This document shows, in pieces, positions 25,999-36,039 of a stretch of DNA of 64,000 bases; positions within the stretch are counted from its first letter, which is position 1; each line of letters begins with the position of its first letter. The DNA is from Streptomyces fagopyri (GTDB lineage Bacteria; Actinomycetota; Actinomycetes; Streptomycetales; Streptomycetaceae), in contig NZ_CP045643.1 of assembly GCF_009498275.1 (NCBI RefSeq), forward strand, positions 7,378,001-7,442,000, in the 5' to 3' direction. Below the pieces are notes generated by a model that ran no database searches, was not told the origin of the DNA, and saw only the letters and a program-made list of their open reading frames with translations. The translations under genes and the position numbers were made by a program.

Positions 25999-26859
25999 AT
26001 GCCCGCCGCCCCCGTCGAGCTGATCTCCCCGCGGTCGCCCCGCGTCGTCGCCGCGCGGCGCCTGGCCCGGCGGAACTTCCGGAGCAAGGAGCGGCTGTTC
26101 CTCGCCGAGGGCCCGCAGGCCGTGCGCGAGGCGGCGGCACACCGTGCCGACGCGACCCCCACCCTCGTCGAGCTGTTCGCCACCCCCGAAGCCGCGGAGC
26201 GCTACGCCGACATCGTCGGGGACGCCCGTGCGGCCGGGGCCCGCGTGCACCTCGCCGACGAGGAGGTGATCGCCGACATCTCGACGACCGTCACCCCGCA
26301 GGGCCTCGTCGGCGTCTGCCGGTTCCTCGACACCCCGTTCGAGGAGATCCTCGCGGCGCGCCCCAGGCTCGTCGCCGTCCTCGCGCACGTCCGCGACCCC
26401 GGGAACGCCGGCACCGTACTGCGGTGCGCGGACGCGGCCGGTGCCGAGGCCGTCGTCCTCACCGACGCCTCCGTCGACCTGTACAACCCCAAGGCCGTAC
26501 GGGCCTCCGTGGGGTCCCTGTTCCACCTGCCCGTCGCCGTCGGGGTTCCCGTCGAGGACGCCGTGCGGGGCCTGAAGGCGGCCGGTGTGCGGATCCTCGC
26601 CGCGGACGGCGCCGGACAGGACGACCTCGACGACGAGCTCGACGAGGGGACCATGGGCGGCCCCACCGCCTGGGTGTTCGGCAACGAGGCCTGGGGGCTC
26701 CCGGAGGAGACGCGCGCGCTGGCCGACGCCGTCGTGCGCGTTCCGATCCACGGAAAGGCCGAGAGTCTGAACCTGGCGACCGCCGCCGCCGTATGTCTCT
26801 ACGCGTCCGCCCGTGCACAGCGTGCCTCCGGAGGGTGCCGCTCCGTCACTGACGGCTAG
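25999..26859 (+). CDS. SpoU/TrmH-family RNA 2'-O-methyltransferase
   Basis: The 286-aa protein has an N-terminal substrate-binding domain (RRLARRNFRSKERLFLAEGPQ). The trefoil-knotted SPOUT domain carries motif 1 HVRDPGNAGTVLRCADAAGA, motif 2 VFGNEAWGLPEE, and motif 3 PIHGKAESLNLATAAAVCLY. It transfers methyl from S-adenosylmethionine to a ribose in rRNA or tRNA; the exact site is unknown. The ATG at 25999 fits the ribosome-binding site. Its place after rplT is a conserved actinobacterial arrangement. Confidence 0.9.
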   Translation: MPAAPVELISPRSPRVVAARRLARRNFRSKERLFLAEGPQAVREAAAHRADATPTLVELFATPEAAERYADIVGDARAAGARVHLADEEVIADISTTVTPQGLVGVCRFLDTPFEEILAARPRLVAVLAHVRDPGNAGTVLRCADAAGAEAVVLTDASVDLYNPKAVRASVGSLFHLPVAVGVPVEDAVRGLKAAGVRILAADGAGQDDLDDELDEGTMGGPTAWVFGNEAWGLPEETRALADAVVRVPIHGKAESLNLATAAAVCLYASARAQRASGGCRSVTDG

Positions 26860-26874
26860 TAGGGTGACGGGCTC

Positions 26875-26923
26875 GGGGGACCTCCCCCAAGCTCTCGGCT
26901 TCGCTCGAGCAGGGAGGTGCCCC
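26875..26923 (+). repeat. Streptomyces-type intergenic hairpin repeat
   Basis: GGGG(A)CCTCCC ... GCTCTCGGCTTCGCTCGAGC ... GGGAGGTGCCCC forms a long stem with the inner GCTC/GAGC arm. I recognise the AGCTCTCGGCTTCGCTCGAGC core as a family dispersed between genes in many Streptomyces genomes (from memory). It may end transcription of the methyltransferase gene. Confidence 0.65.
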
Positions 26924-26951
26924 ACCGCCAGACGAGAGGTGGGATACGGGG

Positions 26952-28139
26952 ATGGGTGTCGGCACGAGCGGTGCGAACAGCGCGCTGCGCGCACGGGACG
27001 TGCGCGAGACGCCCGCGCCCCGGGGCGAGGAGCAACTCGGAGCCGACCTCGGTCTCGGTCCCGACGACCTGCCCGACGGACTCGTCGTCGCCGACGAGCA
27101 CGGCCGGGTGATCTGCTTCAACGCCGCCGCCGCCCGCATCACCGCGGTCCCCGCCGCCGAGGCCCTCGGCCGGCAGCTGGACGCGGCCCTCCCGCTCGAA
27201 GACCTCGAAGGCCGCCGTTGGTGGCAGCTGACCGACCCCTACGGAGGGCTGGCGATCCGCGTCGGCCAGCCCGAACGCAACCTGCTGCTGCCGGGCGGCC
27301 GCGAGGTCCTGGTCTCCGCGCGCTACGTCCGCGGCCGGCCCACCGGGCCCGTCCACCGGGTCGTCGTCTCGCTGCGCGACACCGAGGCGCGCCGCCGCAC
27401 CGAGCGCAGCCACGCCGAGCTGATCGCCACGGTCGCCCACGAACTGCGCTCCCCGCTCACCTCGGTCAAGGGCTTCACGGCCACCCTGCTCGCCAAGTGG
27501 GAACGCTTCACCGACGACCAGAAGAGGCTGATGCTGGAGACGGTGGACGCCGACGCCGACCGGGTCACCCGTCTCATCGCCGAGCTCCTCGACATCTCCC
27601 GCATCGATTCCGGGCGCCTCGAAGTACGCCGCCAGCCCGTCGACATAGGCGCCGCCGTCGGCCGTCACATCCAGGCCTACGTCACCTCGGGCCAGCCCGC
27701 CGACCGATTCCTGCTGCGCGTCGAACAGCCGCTGCCGCAGCTGTGGGCCGACCCGGACAAGATCGACCAGGTGCTCAGCAACCTGCTCGAAAATGCGGTG
27801 CGCCACGGCGAGGGAACCGTCACCATCGACATCACGCCCTCGGCGTCCCCGCGGGAGCGCCCCGATGACGCGACATCCGCGACCGCCGCGAGCGCCGCGC
27901 ACGCCGCCACCTCGGTGACCGTGAGCGACGAGGGCACCGGCATCCCGGAGGAATCCATGAACCGCGTCTTCACCCGCTTCTGGCGGGGCAGCAAGCGCGG
28001 CGGCACGGGCCTCGGGCTGTACATCGTCAAGGGAATCGTCGAGGCCCACGGCGGGACGATCACGGTCGGCCGCGCCCCCGGCGGCGGCGCCGAGTTCCGA
28101 TTTACGTTGCCCGTGAGCACCCCGGCGTATCTGCTGTAA
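26952..28139 (+). CDS. PAS-domain sensor histidine kinase (orphan)
   Basis: The 395-aa soluble kinase has a PAS domain at about residues 35-150 (DDLPDGLVVADEHGRVICFN). The H box is VAHELRSPLTSVKGF with phospho-His near residue 160. The N box is LSNLLENAVRHGEG, and the G boxes are DEGTGIPEES and GGTGLGLYIVKGIVEAHGG. A 25-residue Ala/Thr/Arg insert interrupts the ATPase domain before the G1 box. No response regulator or transmembrane segment is nearby, so it senses a cytoplasmic signal. Its position between the rRNA methyltransferase and pheST is conserved in Streptomyces. Confidence 0.9.
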   Translation: MGVGTSGANSALRARDVRETPAPRGEEQLGADLGLGPDDLPDGLVVADEHGRVICFNAAAARITAVPAAEALGRQLDAALPLEDLEGRRWWQLTDPYGGLAIRVGQPERNLLLPGGREVLVSARYVRGRPTGPVHRVVVSLRDTEARRRTERSHAELIATVAHELRSPLTSVKGFTATLLAKWERFTDDQKRLMLETVDADADRVTRLIAELLDISRIDSGRLEVRRQPVDIGAAVGRHIQAYVTSGQPADRFLLRVEQPLPQLWADPDKIDQVLSNLLENAVRHGEGTVTIDITPSASPRERPDDATSATAASAAHAATSVTVSDEGTGIPEESMNRVFTRFWRGSKRGGTGLGLYIVKGIVEAHGGTITVGRAPGGGAEFRFTLPVSTPAYLL

Positions 28140-28218
28140 CGCCGACGAGGCCCCACGGGCGCACACGCGGGGGAGCCCCGGCCGGGACGCGCAGTCCGGC
28201 ACGACCCCCCACCCCCGT

Positions 28219-28298
28219 TAGACTCGGCCTTTGGCACCTTTGCGTCCCCGTTTCATGTTTCAGGGACGATGCGCGTCCCCCGAGTCGGGACGGGGACC
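28219..28298 (+). promoter_or_regulatory. pheST promoter and alternating-hairpin leader
   Basis: TAGACT (28219-28224) is a good Streptomyces -10. In the next 70 nt four complementary hexamers alternate: CGTCCC (28243-28248), GGGACG (28263-28268), CGTCCC (28274-28279) and GGGACG (28287-28292). They allow mutually exclusive 1:2/3:4 or 2:3 pairing, as in attenuators. The stretch between also contains TTT codons, which are rare in this genome. Confidence 0.5.
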
Positions 28299-28329
28299 AT
28301 CCGCCAGCCAACCGGAAGCACGGGAAGAG

Positions 28330-29454
28330 ATGTCGGCACCGAATAAGTCGTACGACCCTGTAGAGGTCGAGGCCCTGAAACCGGAAGCGATCGAGCGCAT
28401 GCGGGACGAGGCGCTCGCCGCCTTCGCCGCCGCCGGCGACCTCGACGCGCTCCAGGAGGCCAAGGTCGCCCACACCGGCGGCACCTCGCCGCTGGCCCTC
28501 GCCAACCGCGAGATCGGCGCCCTGCCCCCGCACGCCAAAGCCGCCGCCGGGAAGCTCGTCGGCCAGGCCCGCGGCGCCGTGAACAAGGCCCTCGCCGCCC
28601 GCCAGACCGAGCTGGAGGCCGAGCGCGACGCCCGGGTCCTGGTCGAGGAAGCGGTGGACGTCACGCTGCCCTACGACCGGGTACCGGCCGGGGCGCGCCA
28701 CCCCCTGACCACGCTGTCGGAGCGCATCGAGGACGTCTTCGTGGCCATGGGCTACGAGGTCGCCGAGGGCCCCGAGGTCGAGGCCGAGTGGTTCAACTTC
28801 GACGCCCTGAACATCGGCCCGGACCACCCGGCGCGCGGTATGCAGGACACCTTCTTCGTGAAGGGCCCCGAGGGCCACGAGGAAGAGTCGAACATCGTGC
28901 TGCGCACCCACACCTCACCGGTGCAGATCCGCTCGATGCTCGACCGCGAGCCCCCGGTCTACGTGATCTGCCCGGGCCGCGTGTACCGCTCCGACGAGCT
29001 GGACGCCACGCACACCCCCGTCTTCACCCAGGTCGAGCTGCTCGCCATCGACGAGGGCCTGACGATGGCCGACCTCAAGGGCACCCTCGACCACATGGTC
29101 CAGTCGCTCTTCGGCCCGGACATGAAGACCCGGCTGCGCCCGAACTTCTTCCCGTTCACCGAGCCGTCCGCCGAGATGGACATGGTGTGCTACGTCTGCC
29201 GCGGGGACTCCGTCGGCAACCCCGACCGGCCCTGCCGCACCTGCTCCTCCGAGGGCTGGATCGAACTCGGCGGCTGCGGCATGGTCAACCCCCGTGTGCT
29301 GGTCGCCGCGGGCGTCGACCCCGAGAAGTACAGCGGATTCGCCTTCGGGTTCGGCATCGAGCGGATGCTGATGTTCCGCCACAACGTCGAAGACATGCGA
29401 GACATGGTCGAGGGTGACGTCCGGTTCACCCGGCCGTTCGGGATGGAGATCTGA
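28330..29454 (+). CDS. pheS: Phenylalanine--tRNA ligase, alpha subunit
   Basis: The 374-aa protein has an N-terminal coiled-coil (about residues 1-90). The class II core follows: [40 protein letters not shown], motif 2 [20 protein letters not shown], and motif 3 [16 protein letters not shown]. With PheT it forms the alpha2beta2 enzyme that charges tRNA-Phe. The ATG at 28330 is chosen because the upstream in-frame sequence lies in the leader. The stop overlaps the pheT start (TGATG). Confidence 0.97.
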   Translation: MSAPNKSYDPVEVEALKPEAIERMRDEALAAFAAAGDLDALQEAKVAHTGGTSPLALANREIGALPPHAKAAAGKLVGQARGAVNKALAARQTELEAERDARVLVEEAVDVTLPYDRVPAGARHPLTTLSERIEDVFVAMGYEVAEGPEVEAEWFNFDALNIGPDHPARGMQDTFFVKGPEGHEEESNIVLRTHTSPVQIRSMLDREPPVYVICPGRVYRSDELDATHTPVFTQVELLAIDEGLTMADLKGTLDHMVQSLFGPDMKTRLRPNFFPFTEPSAEMDMVCYVCRGDSVGNPDRPCRTCSSEGWIELGGCGMVNPRVLVAAGVDPEKYSGFAFGFGIERMLMFRHNVEDMRDMVEGDVRFTRPFGMEI

Positions 29455-31964
29455 TGCGGGTCCCGCTTTCTTGGCTGCGGGAGTACGTCGACCTGCCGGC
29501 GACGGAGACCGGGCGCGACGTCCAGGCCAAGCTCATCTCGTCCGGCCTCGAGGTCGAGACCGTCGAGCAGCTCGGCGCGGGCCTCAAGGGCCCCCTCGTC
29601 GTCGGCCAGGTGCTGACCATCGAGGAGCTGGACGGCTTCAAGAAGCCCATCCGCTTCTGCACCGTCGACGTCGGCACCGCCAACGGCACCGGTGAGCCCC
29701 AGGAGATCGTCTGCGGCGCCCGCAACTTCGCCGTCGGCGACAAGGTCGTCGTGGTCCTGCCGGGTGCGGTCCTGCCCGGCGACTTCGCGATCGCCGCGCG
29801 CAAGACGTACGGCAGGACCTCGCACGGCATGATCTGCTCCGGCGACGAGCTGGGCATGGGCGACGACGGCAGCGGCGGCATCATCGTCCTGTCGCCCGAG
29901 CACGAGGTCGGCAGCGACGCCATCGAGCTCCTGGAACTCGTCGACGAGGTCCTGGACATCGCCGTCACCGCGAACCGCGGCGACTGCCTGTCGATGCGTG
30001 GTGTCGCCCGCGAGACCGCCATCGCGTACGGCCTGCCGCTGCGCGACCCGGCGCTGCTCGACGTACCGGCCCCGAACGCGTTCGGCTACCCGGTGCGGGT
30101 CTCCGAGCCGCTCGGCTGCGACCGCTTCACCGCGCGCACCGTGACGGGGCTGTCCGCCGAGGCACGCTCCCCGATCTGGCTGCGGCGCCGCCTGCAGAAG
30201 GCCGGGATGCGTCCCGTCTCGCTCGCCGTCGACGTCACGAACTACGTGATGCTGGAGCTCGGCCAGCCCCTGCACGCCTACGACCGCTCCCTCGTCCAGG
30301 GGACGATCGGCGTGCGCAGGGCCGAACAGGGCGAGCGCCTCACCACGCTCGACGGCACCAAGCGCATCCTCGACGCCGAGGACCTGGTGATCACCGACGA
30401 CCGCGGGCCCATCGGCCTGGCGGGCGTCATGGGCGGTGCCGACACGGAGATCGCCGACCACGAGGACACCACCCGTGCCACCGGTGACGTCGTGATCGAG
30501 GCCGCGCACTTCGACCCGGTCTCCATCGCCCGCACCGCGCGCCGTCACAAGCTCGGCTCCGAGGCGTCCAAGCGCTTCGAGCGGGGCGTCGACCCGCAGG
30601 CCGCCTCCGCGGCCGCGCAGCGCACCGTCGACCTGCTGGTCCTGCTCGCGGGCGGCAGCGCCGAGGCCGGGGTGACCGAGGTCATCGCGCCGTCCGCGCC
30701 GCACACCATCAGCGCCCCGGCGAACCACCCGGACCAGGTGGCCGGTGTCGCCTACGGCCGCGAGACCGTCGTACGCCGTCTCCAGCAGGTCGGCTGCGAC
30801 GTCTACGGTCAGGACGAACTCATCGTCACCGTGCCGTCCTGGCGCCCCGACCTGGTGGCGCCGAACGACCTGGCCGAAGAGGTCATCCGTCTGGAGGGCT
30901 ACGAGAACCTGCCCTCCACGCTGCCGCGGCCGCCCGCCGGCCGCGGTCTGACCGACCGCCAGCGGCTGCACCGCAGGGTCGGCCGCGCGCTGGCCGGGGC
31001 GGGCCTGGTCGAGACGCTGAACTACCCCTTCCTCAGCGAGGGCGTCTTCGACCAGCTGGGTCTGGCCGCCGACGACCCGAACCGCCGGGTGGTCACGCTC
31101 GTCAACCCGCTGTCCGACGAGGAGCCGGCCCTCCGTACGACGCTGCTGCCGGGTCTGCTCGGCGCGCTGCGCCGCAACGACGGCCGTGGTGCGCACGACC
31201 TGGCGCTGTTCGAGACCGGACTGGTCTTCCACCCCCGCGGGGAGCAGCGCATCGCGTCGCGGCTCCCGGTGGACCGGCGTCCCACGGACGAGGAGATCGC
31301 GGCGCTCACCGCCACCCTCCCCGCCCAGCCCCGGCACGTCGCGGTCGTCCTCACGGGCGCCCGTGAGCAGGCCGGCTGGTGGGGCAAGGGCCGTCCGGCC
31401 GACTGGGCCGACGCGGTGGAGGCGGCACGGACCGTCGCCCGCGAGGCGGGCGCCGAGCTCGTCGTCCGCGCGGGCCGTTACGGGCCGTGGCACCCGGGCC
31501 GCTGCGCCGAGCTGGCCGTCGTGCTCGACGGCGCGGAGCAGGTCATCGGTCACGCGGGTGAGCTGCACCCGCGCGTGCTGAAGGCACTGAACCTGCCCGG
31601 ACGCACCTGCGCGATGGAGCTCGACCTCGACCGACTGGAGGAGGCGGGCGCCGGAGCACTGCAGGCGCCGCGGATCTCCGGGTTCCCGGTCGCCACGCAG
31701 GACGTCGCGCTGGTCGTCGACCGAAGCGTTCCGCACGCGGAGGTGGAGGCGGCGCTGCGCGAAGGCGCCGGCGGTCTCCTGGAGTCCATCCGGCTCTTCG
31801 ACGTCTACGAGAGCGAGCAGCTGGGCGAGGGCAGGAAGTCCCTGGCCTACGCGCTGCGCTTCCGCGCCGCCGACCGCACGCTGACCGTCGACGAGGCGTC
31901 GGCGGCCCGTGACGCGGCGGTGGCCCTCGCGGGTGAGCGGGTCGGGGCGGTACTGCGCGGATAG
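29454..31964 (+). CDS. pheT: Phenylalanine--tRNA ligase, beta subunit
   Basis: The 836-aa subunit has B1/tRNA-binding OB domain (residues 40-150, [14 protein letters not shown] ... [17 protein letters not shown]), B3/B4 editing region, B5 and the catalytic-like core ([20 protein letters not shown]). The C-terminal anticodon-binding FDX-ACB domain reads [20 protein letters not shown] ... [15 protein letters not shown]. The one-base overlap with pheS indicates coupled translation. Complete length for the family. Confidence 0.97.
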   Translation: MRVPLSWLREYVDLPATETGRDVQAKLISSGLEVETVEQLGAGLKGPLVVGQVLTIEELDGFKKPIRFCTVDVGTANGTGEPQEIVCGARNFAVGDKVVVVLPGAVLPGDFAIAARKTYGRTSHGMICSGDELGMGDDGSGGIIVLSPEHEVGSDAIELLELVDEVLDIAVTANRGDCLSMRGVARETAIAYGLPLRDPALLDVPAPNAFGYPVRVSEPLGCDRFTARTVTGLSAEARSPIWLRRRLQKAGMRPVSLAVDVTNYVMLELGQPLHAYDRSLVQGTIGVRRAEQGERLTTLDGTKRILDAEDLVITDDRGPIGLAGVMGGADTEIADHEDTTRATGDVVIEAAHFDPVSIARTARRHKLGSEASKRFERGVDPQAASAAAQRTVDLLVLLAGGSAEAGVTEVIAPSAPHTISAPANHPDQVAGVAYGRETVVRRLQQVGCDVYGQDELIVTVPSWRPDLVAPNDLAEEVIRLEGYENLPSTLPRPPAGRGLTDRQRLHRRVGRALAGAGLVETLNYPFLSEGVFDQLGLAADDPNRRVVTLVNPLSDEEPALRTTLLPGLLGALRRNDGRGAHDLALFETGLVFHPRGEQRIASRLPVDRRPTDEEIAALTATLPAQPRHVAVVLTGAREQAGWWGKGRPADWADAVEAARTVAREAGAELVVRAGRYGPWHPGRCAELAVVLDGAEQVIGHAGELHPRVLKALNLPGRTCAMELDLDRLEEAGAGALQAPRISGFPVATQDVALVVDRSVPHAEVEAALREGAGGLLESIRLFDVYESEQLGEGRKSLAYALRFRAADRTLTVDEASAARDAAVALAGERVGAVLRG

Positions 31965-32461
31965 CTCCGCGGCGGGCTCCGCCGGTGGGGCCGGGGGACT
32001 GCGGGTTCTCTGCCGGCCGCGGCTTGTCCGTGGCCGGCCGCGCAGTTCCCCGCGCCCCTGGCGGGGTACGGGGTTTTCGGTCGGGTGCGGGTGCGGGTGC
32101 GGGTGCGGGTGCGTTGTGGGCGGCCGCGCCGTTCCTCGCGACGTGCGCCCCGGTGATGGCTCCCCGGGTGCCGGCCGCGCCCTCCCGGGGGTGCGGGTAA
32201 CGGCGCGGCCGGCCGGGGACCGTTCGTACCCGACCGGCCGCGTCCCCCCTCGCATCCCACCCGGCAGGGCCACCGCGCATCCCACCCGGCCGGGCCACCG
32301 TGAGGGCGGTCACCTGCATAAATGCAGGCGACAGGGGGTGCCTCACTCGTTCGGGTGGGAAGTTCGGGGGATGTGGCCCGACCGGGGCATGCGGTCGACA
32401 GAATCGGACCGGGTCTCATGGAGGCCGTCCGCGCTGTCGGGCCTATTGGGGGGCCATCGGC
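31965..32461. other. 497-bp gene-free region with several repeats
   Basis: It holds a Streptomyces-type repeat (GCGCAGTTCCCCGCGCCCCT-like near 32040), a GGGTGC hexamer array (about 32081-32112), and a duplicated CGCATCCCACCCGGC-GGGCCACCG unit (about 32250-32300). CCTGCATAAATGCAGG near 32310 is symmetric except at its centre and could be an operator for the phosphatase gene. No protein-coding gene is supported. Confidence 0.6.
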
Positions 32462-33634
32462 ATGATCCGTATCAAGGCTGGGGCTCCCGGTAGGGTGCGG
32501 CTCCGGACACGTGCGCGGGGGCCGGCCCGGACGGGCGCAGGCCCGCGCGGTGACCTCGACCGGTCGGTCCGGCGGGCCGACCGGACACCCCTGCGCAGGG
32601 CGCTCGGCCTCGGTCTGCCCACCGTCTGGGGCGCGATCGCGATCTCGTACAGGATGACCTGTCCGCTGGGCGAGCAGGACGGACTGGCGCCCCGGATGGT
32701 CTCCAGTGCCGTCTTCTTCGTGGTAGGAACGGGGCTGATACTCCACGTCAGGTGGACGCTCCTGCGAGAACTCAGACAGGTCCGCGAGGTCGCCGGCGCC
32801 GCCCAGAACGTGCTGCTGCGCCCGCTGCCCCCGCGCATCGACGGGCTGAACGTCGCGGCGGCCCAGGTCTCCGCGGACCGCGGCGCGAACATCGGCGGTG
32901 ATCTCTACGAGGTGATCGCGACCGAGCACGGGGTACGGATCGTCATGGGTGACGTCCGCGGGCACGGCCTCGGCGCGCTCGGGACCGTCGCCGCCGTGCT
33001 CGGCAGTTTCCGGGAGGCGGCGCACGACGAGCCCTCGCTCGGGCGGGTGCTCGGACGGCTGGAGCGTGCCCTGGCCCGGCATCTGCGCGAGCGGGCGAAG
33101 GCCGAACACCCCGCGGCGGGTCCGGACCCCGAGAGCCCGGTCGCCGAGGAGTTCGTCACCGTACTGCTGCTGGAGATCCGCCGGGACGGCGAGGTGTACG
33201 CGCTGAACTGCGGTCATCCCTGGCCGTATCTGCTGCCCGGCCAGGCCGACCCGGACGGCGGCCACGGCCGTGTCGAGCGGCTGTCGGCCGGTGAACCCCT
33301 GCCGCCGCTCGGGCCGTTCCCGCTCCCGGCGGAGCTTCCTCTCGTGCACTGCGGTCAACTGCTGCCGGGCGAGGGCCTGTTCCTGCACACCGACGGTGTG
33401 GAGGACGCGCGCGACGGTCACGGCCGGTTCTTCCCGCTGCCGAGCGCGCTGAGCGAAGCGGTCCGGATCCGGCCCGCGGCACCCCAGTTCGTCCTGCACG
33501 CGGTCCTGACGGGTCTGCTGCGCCACACGCGCGGCAGACCCGCCGACGACGTCGCCGTCCTGGTCCTGCGCAACGACCGCCCGCGCACTCCCGTGCAGCA
33601 GGAGCGCCCGGTCGCCCAGCACGCGCCCCGCTAG
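32462..33634 (+). CDS. Membrane PP2C-type (SpoIIE) serine/threonine phosphatase
   Basis: The 390-aa protein has a basic N-terminus and two hydrophobic helices (about residues 50-65 LGLGLPTVWGAIAI and 80-100 VSSAVFFVVGTGLIL). A coiled linker leads to a SpoIIE/PP2C domain with GGDLYEVI (metal Asp), MGDVRGHGLGALGTVAAVL, NCGHPWPYLL, LHTDGVEDARD and ADDVAVLVLR. Such enzymes dephosphorylate anti-sigma-antagonist proteins in stress signalling. The ATG at 32462 has a GGGGGG tract about 10 nt upstream. The longer frame to 32300 has no conserved content. Confidence 0.88.
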   Translation: MIRIKAGAPGRVRLRTRARGPARTGAGPRGDLDRSVRRADRTPLRRALGLGLPTVWGAIAISYRMTCPLGEQDGLAPRMVSSAVFFVVGTGLILHVRWTLLRELRQVREVAGAAQNVLLRPLPPRIDGLNVAAAQVSADRGANIGGDLYEVIATEHGVRIVMGDVRGHGLGALGTVAAVLGSFREAAHDEPSLGRVLGRLERALARHLRERAKAEHPAAGPDPESPVAEEFVTVLLLEIRRDGEVYALNCGHPWPYLLPGQADPDGGHGRVERLSAGEPLPPLGPFPLPAELPLVHCGQLLPGEGLFLHTDGVEDARDGHGRFFPLPSALSEAVRIRPAAPQFVLHAVLTGLLRHTRGRPADDVAVLVLRNDRPRTPVQQERPVAQHAPR

Positions 33635-33957
33635 CGGAGTCCCGGACACCCGGGACCGCGCGACGATCCGCGAAGTGCACGAAGTGCCCGCGGCGGACGG
33701 CGCGGGAAGTGCTCGCGTCGGACGATCCGCGAAGTGCCCGCGGTCGACGGACCGTCACCACGGCCCGGTACAGCCGGCGGAGCCGTCCGCCCCGCCACGG
33801 AGTGTCGGGCAGGCGGCTGGGCGGACGGCGCGGAAGCGGGCCGCCGCACTGTACGAGGGGGAGCCGGCGGCCCGGCCGGCCTCTTGCGAGGCATTTCAGT
33901 CAACCGGCCGGGAACGCTCCGCGACAGCGCGCGCACGGCACGGATACGGGCATTCCG
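33635..33957. repeat. Gene-free region with duplicated GACGATCCGCGAAGTGC
   Basis: GACGATCCGCGAAGTGC occurs at about 33662-33678 and again at about 33721-33737, with GAAGTGCCCGCGG nearby. Frames through here are shadows. Nothing else is recognised before the operator in front of the regulator gene. Confidence 0.5.
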
Positions 33958-33991
33958 TTCACACCCCGTGTGAAGGGGGACGCACTAGTGT
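33958..33991 (+). promoter_or_regulatory. Palindromic operator and -10 of the NsdA-like gene
   Basis: TTCACAC-CCC-GTGTGAA (33958-33974) is a perfect 7-bp inverted repeat. TAGTGT at 33986-33991 is a canonical -10, and the palindrome covers the -35 zone. Binding there would block or recruit RNA polymerase. Autoregulation by the downstream protein is possible. Confidence 0.6.
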
Positions 33992-34028
33992 GACGGCACC
34001 GACGGCACCGAGCCACCCGGGGGCCCGT

Positions 34029-35369
34029 ATGCAGCCCAACACTCTCCTCGACGCGATCCTCGACGAGGCCGGCGTCTCGCACGCGGGACTCGCGGCCCAT
34101 GTCAACCAGGCGGGGAGGGCACGCGGCCTCGCCCTCCGGTACGAACACACGGCTGTGGCACGGTGGTTGAAGGGGCAGCGTCCGCGCGGCCAGGTGCCCG
34201 ACCTGATCTGTGAAGTGCTCGCGGCGCGCCTGCACCGGCCCGTCACGCTCGACGACATCGGACTCGGCGTGCCGGGCGAGCCCTCCACCGCGCACGGCAC
34301 GTCCCTCTCCGGCTTCGTCGAGCGGGCCACCGCCCTGTGGCGTTCCGACGAACAGCAGCGCCCGCACATCCTCGGCGCACCGGCCGTCACCGGCACGCCC
34401 GCCGTGATGCCCGTGTGGGAGTGGGAGAACCCGCCCGAGGACGTGGACGTCTCGCGCGGCGGACGCCATCACGTCAGCATGGCCGACATCGAGATGCTGC
34501 GCTCGGCCCGCGCGCACTACGAGCAGATGTACCGCAAGGCGGGCGGCGTCGCGACCCGCACCCGGATCGTCGGCTTCCTCAACACGGAGACCGCGCCCCT
34601 GCTGCGCGGCAGCTACACCGACGCCACCGGACGCCAACTGCACCGTGCGACAGGCGGCCTGGTCGCGGTCGCCGGCATCTGCGCGTACGACTCCGACGCG
34701 CACGGGCTCGCCCAGCGCTACTTCCACCAGGCGCTGCGGCTCGCCAAGGCCAGCGGGGACCGGGGGCTCGGCGCCTACGTGATAGCGCTGCTGGTCAACC
34801 AGGCGCTGTTCATGCGGGAGTACCGGCAGTCCGTGGCCTTCGCGGAGGCCGCGCTGCGTGCCGCCGGACGCCACATCACCCCCGCCCTCGCCTCCGACCT
34901 CTACGCGATGCAGGCCAAGGCGTACGCCCATCTCGGCGACGGCAGCAGCGCGTTGTCCTGCATCCGGCGTGCCGAGCAGGCCGCCGAGCGCATCCGGCGC
35001 GGATACGAGCCCGACGAGACCGGCTATGTCCAGCCCGGCCTCGTCAACGTACAGGTGGCGGAGGCGCTGCTCAGCCTCGGCGACCTGGTGGCCGCGGCCG
35101 CGCACGCCGCCGCGGCCGTGGACACCCCGGCGCACGACCGTGGGAGAGTGCACCGGCTCGCCATGCTGAGCCAGATCGAGCTACGCCAGGGCAACGCCGA
35201 CAAGGCGGCGGCCACCGCCGTCCAGATGGCCGAGCAGGCGCGCGGAATGGAGTCCCAGCGGCTGCGCGACAGACTGCGCGCGGTACGCGAACACCTGGTG
35301 CGCAGCGGCTGCGCGGGCACGGCCGAGGCAGCCGAACTCATCGACGGAGCGCTGCGCGTACCGCTCTAG
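34029..35369 (+). CDS. NsdA-like regulator with TPR-type repeats
   Basis: The 446-aa protein begins MQPNTLLDAILDEAGVSHAG. An HTH-like N-terminal region (LAAHVNQAGRARGLALRYEH, VARWLKGQRPRGQVP) is followed by about 300 residues of TPR-like helices (QRYFHQALRLAKASGDRGLG, ALSCIRRAEQAAERI, HRLAMLSQIELRQGNADKAA). Length and layout match the Streptomyces NsdA/NsdB group, known as negative regulators of sporulation and antibiotic production; that assignment is from memory. An in-frame GTG at 33990 inside the promoter is a less likely start. Confidence 0.75.
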   Translation: MQPNTLLDAILDEAGVSHAGLAAHVNQAGRARGLALRYEHTAVARWLKGQRPRGQVPDLICEVLAARLHRPVTLDDIGLGVPGEPSTAHGTSLSGFVERATALWRSDEQQRPHILGAPAVTGTPAVMPVWEWENPPEDVDVSRGGRHHVSMADIEMLRSARAHYEQMYRKAGGVATRTRIVGFLNTETAPLLRGSYTDATGRQLHRATGGLVAVAGICAYDSDAHGLAQRYFHQALRLAKASGDRGLGAYVIALLVNQALFMREYRQSVAFAEAALRAAGRHITPALASDLYAMQAKAYAHLGDGSSALSCIRRAEQAAERIRRGYEPDETGYVQPGLVNVQVAEALLSLGDLVAAAAHAAAAVDTPAHDRGRVHRLAMLSQIELRQGNADKAAATAVQMAEQARGMESQRLRDRLRAVREHLVRSGCAGTAEAAELIDGALRVPL

Positions 35370-35468
35370 ACCACCGGGTCCGCCCCCGCCCCGTGCGCTG
35401 CCGTGCGCCTGCTGTCAGGCCGCTCCTGCTGCGATATTGCCATCTACTCGGCGGAAGGTGGCAGAACC

Positions 35469-36014
35469 GTGCAGTGGACGAAACTGAACGAACAAACTGT
35501 GTACGCAAACCGCTGGTTCAGCGTCAATCTCGCAGATGTCGAACTGCCGGACGGCCGGCATCTCGATCACTTCCTGATACGGCTGCGTCCCGTGGCCGTG
35601 GCCACCGTGGTGAACGACGCCAACGAGGTGCTGCTCCTGTGGCGGCACCGGTTCATCACCGACAGTTGGGGGTGGGAACTCGCGGCGGGTGTCGTCGAGG
35701 ACGGCGAGGACATCGCCGTCGCGGCGGCCCGCGAACTGGAGGAGGAGACCGGCTGGCGACCGGGACCCCTGCGTCATCTGATGAGCGTCGAGCCCTCCAA
35801 CGGGCTCACCGACGCCCGGCACCACGTCTACTGGGCCGACGCAGGCGCCTACATCGGACACCCCGTGGACGACTACGAGTCCGACCGTCGGGAATGGGTT
35901 CCCCTCAAGCTCGTCCCCGACATGGTCGCCCGCGGAGAGGTCCCGGCCGCCAACATGGCTGCCGCTCTGCTCCTCCTGCACCACCTCAGGCTCGGGCAGG
36001 ACGCCGTGCCCTGA
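35469..36014 (+). CDS. Nudix hydrolase, ADP-ribose pyrophosphatase-like
   Basis: From GTG 35469 (GGAAGGTGG upstream) the product is 181 aa. The N-terminal strand region LNEQTVYANRWFSVNLADVE leads to a Nudix box GVVEDGEDIAVAAARELEEETGW that matches GX5EX7REUXEEXGU. Nudix enzymes cleave nucleoside diphosphates linked to another group. The N-terminal part resembles ADP-ribose/sugar pyrophosphatases. Metal-dependent and cytoplasmic. Confidence 0.88.
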   Translation: MQWTKLNEQTVYANRWFSVNLADVELPDGRHLDHFLIRLRPVAVATVVNDANEVLLLWRHRFITDSWGWELAAGVVEDGEDIAVAAARELEEETGWRPGPLRHLMSVEPSNGLTDARHHVYWADAGAYIGHPVDDYESDRREWVPLKLVPDMVARGEVPAANMAAALLLLHHLRLGQDAVP

Positions 36015-36039
36015 TCGATCACCCCCGGCGTCCGGGGCC

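Noticed and set aside
29190..32285. 1031-codon open frame on the minus strand
   Set aside because: It is antisense to pheS/pheT, has no recognisable domain, and is expected from the third-position GC bias of the real genes.
32305..32325. Second ARG box at CCTGCATAAATGCAGG
   Set aside because: The half-sites TGCAT/ATGCA are too close together compared with ARG boxes, and the downstream gene is a phosphatase; noted only as a possible operator.
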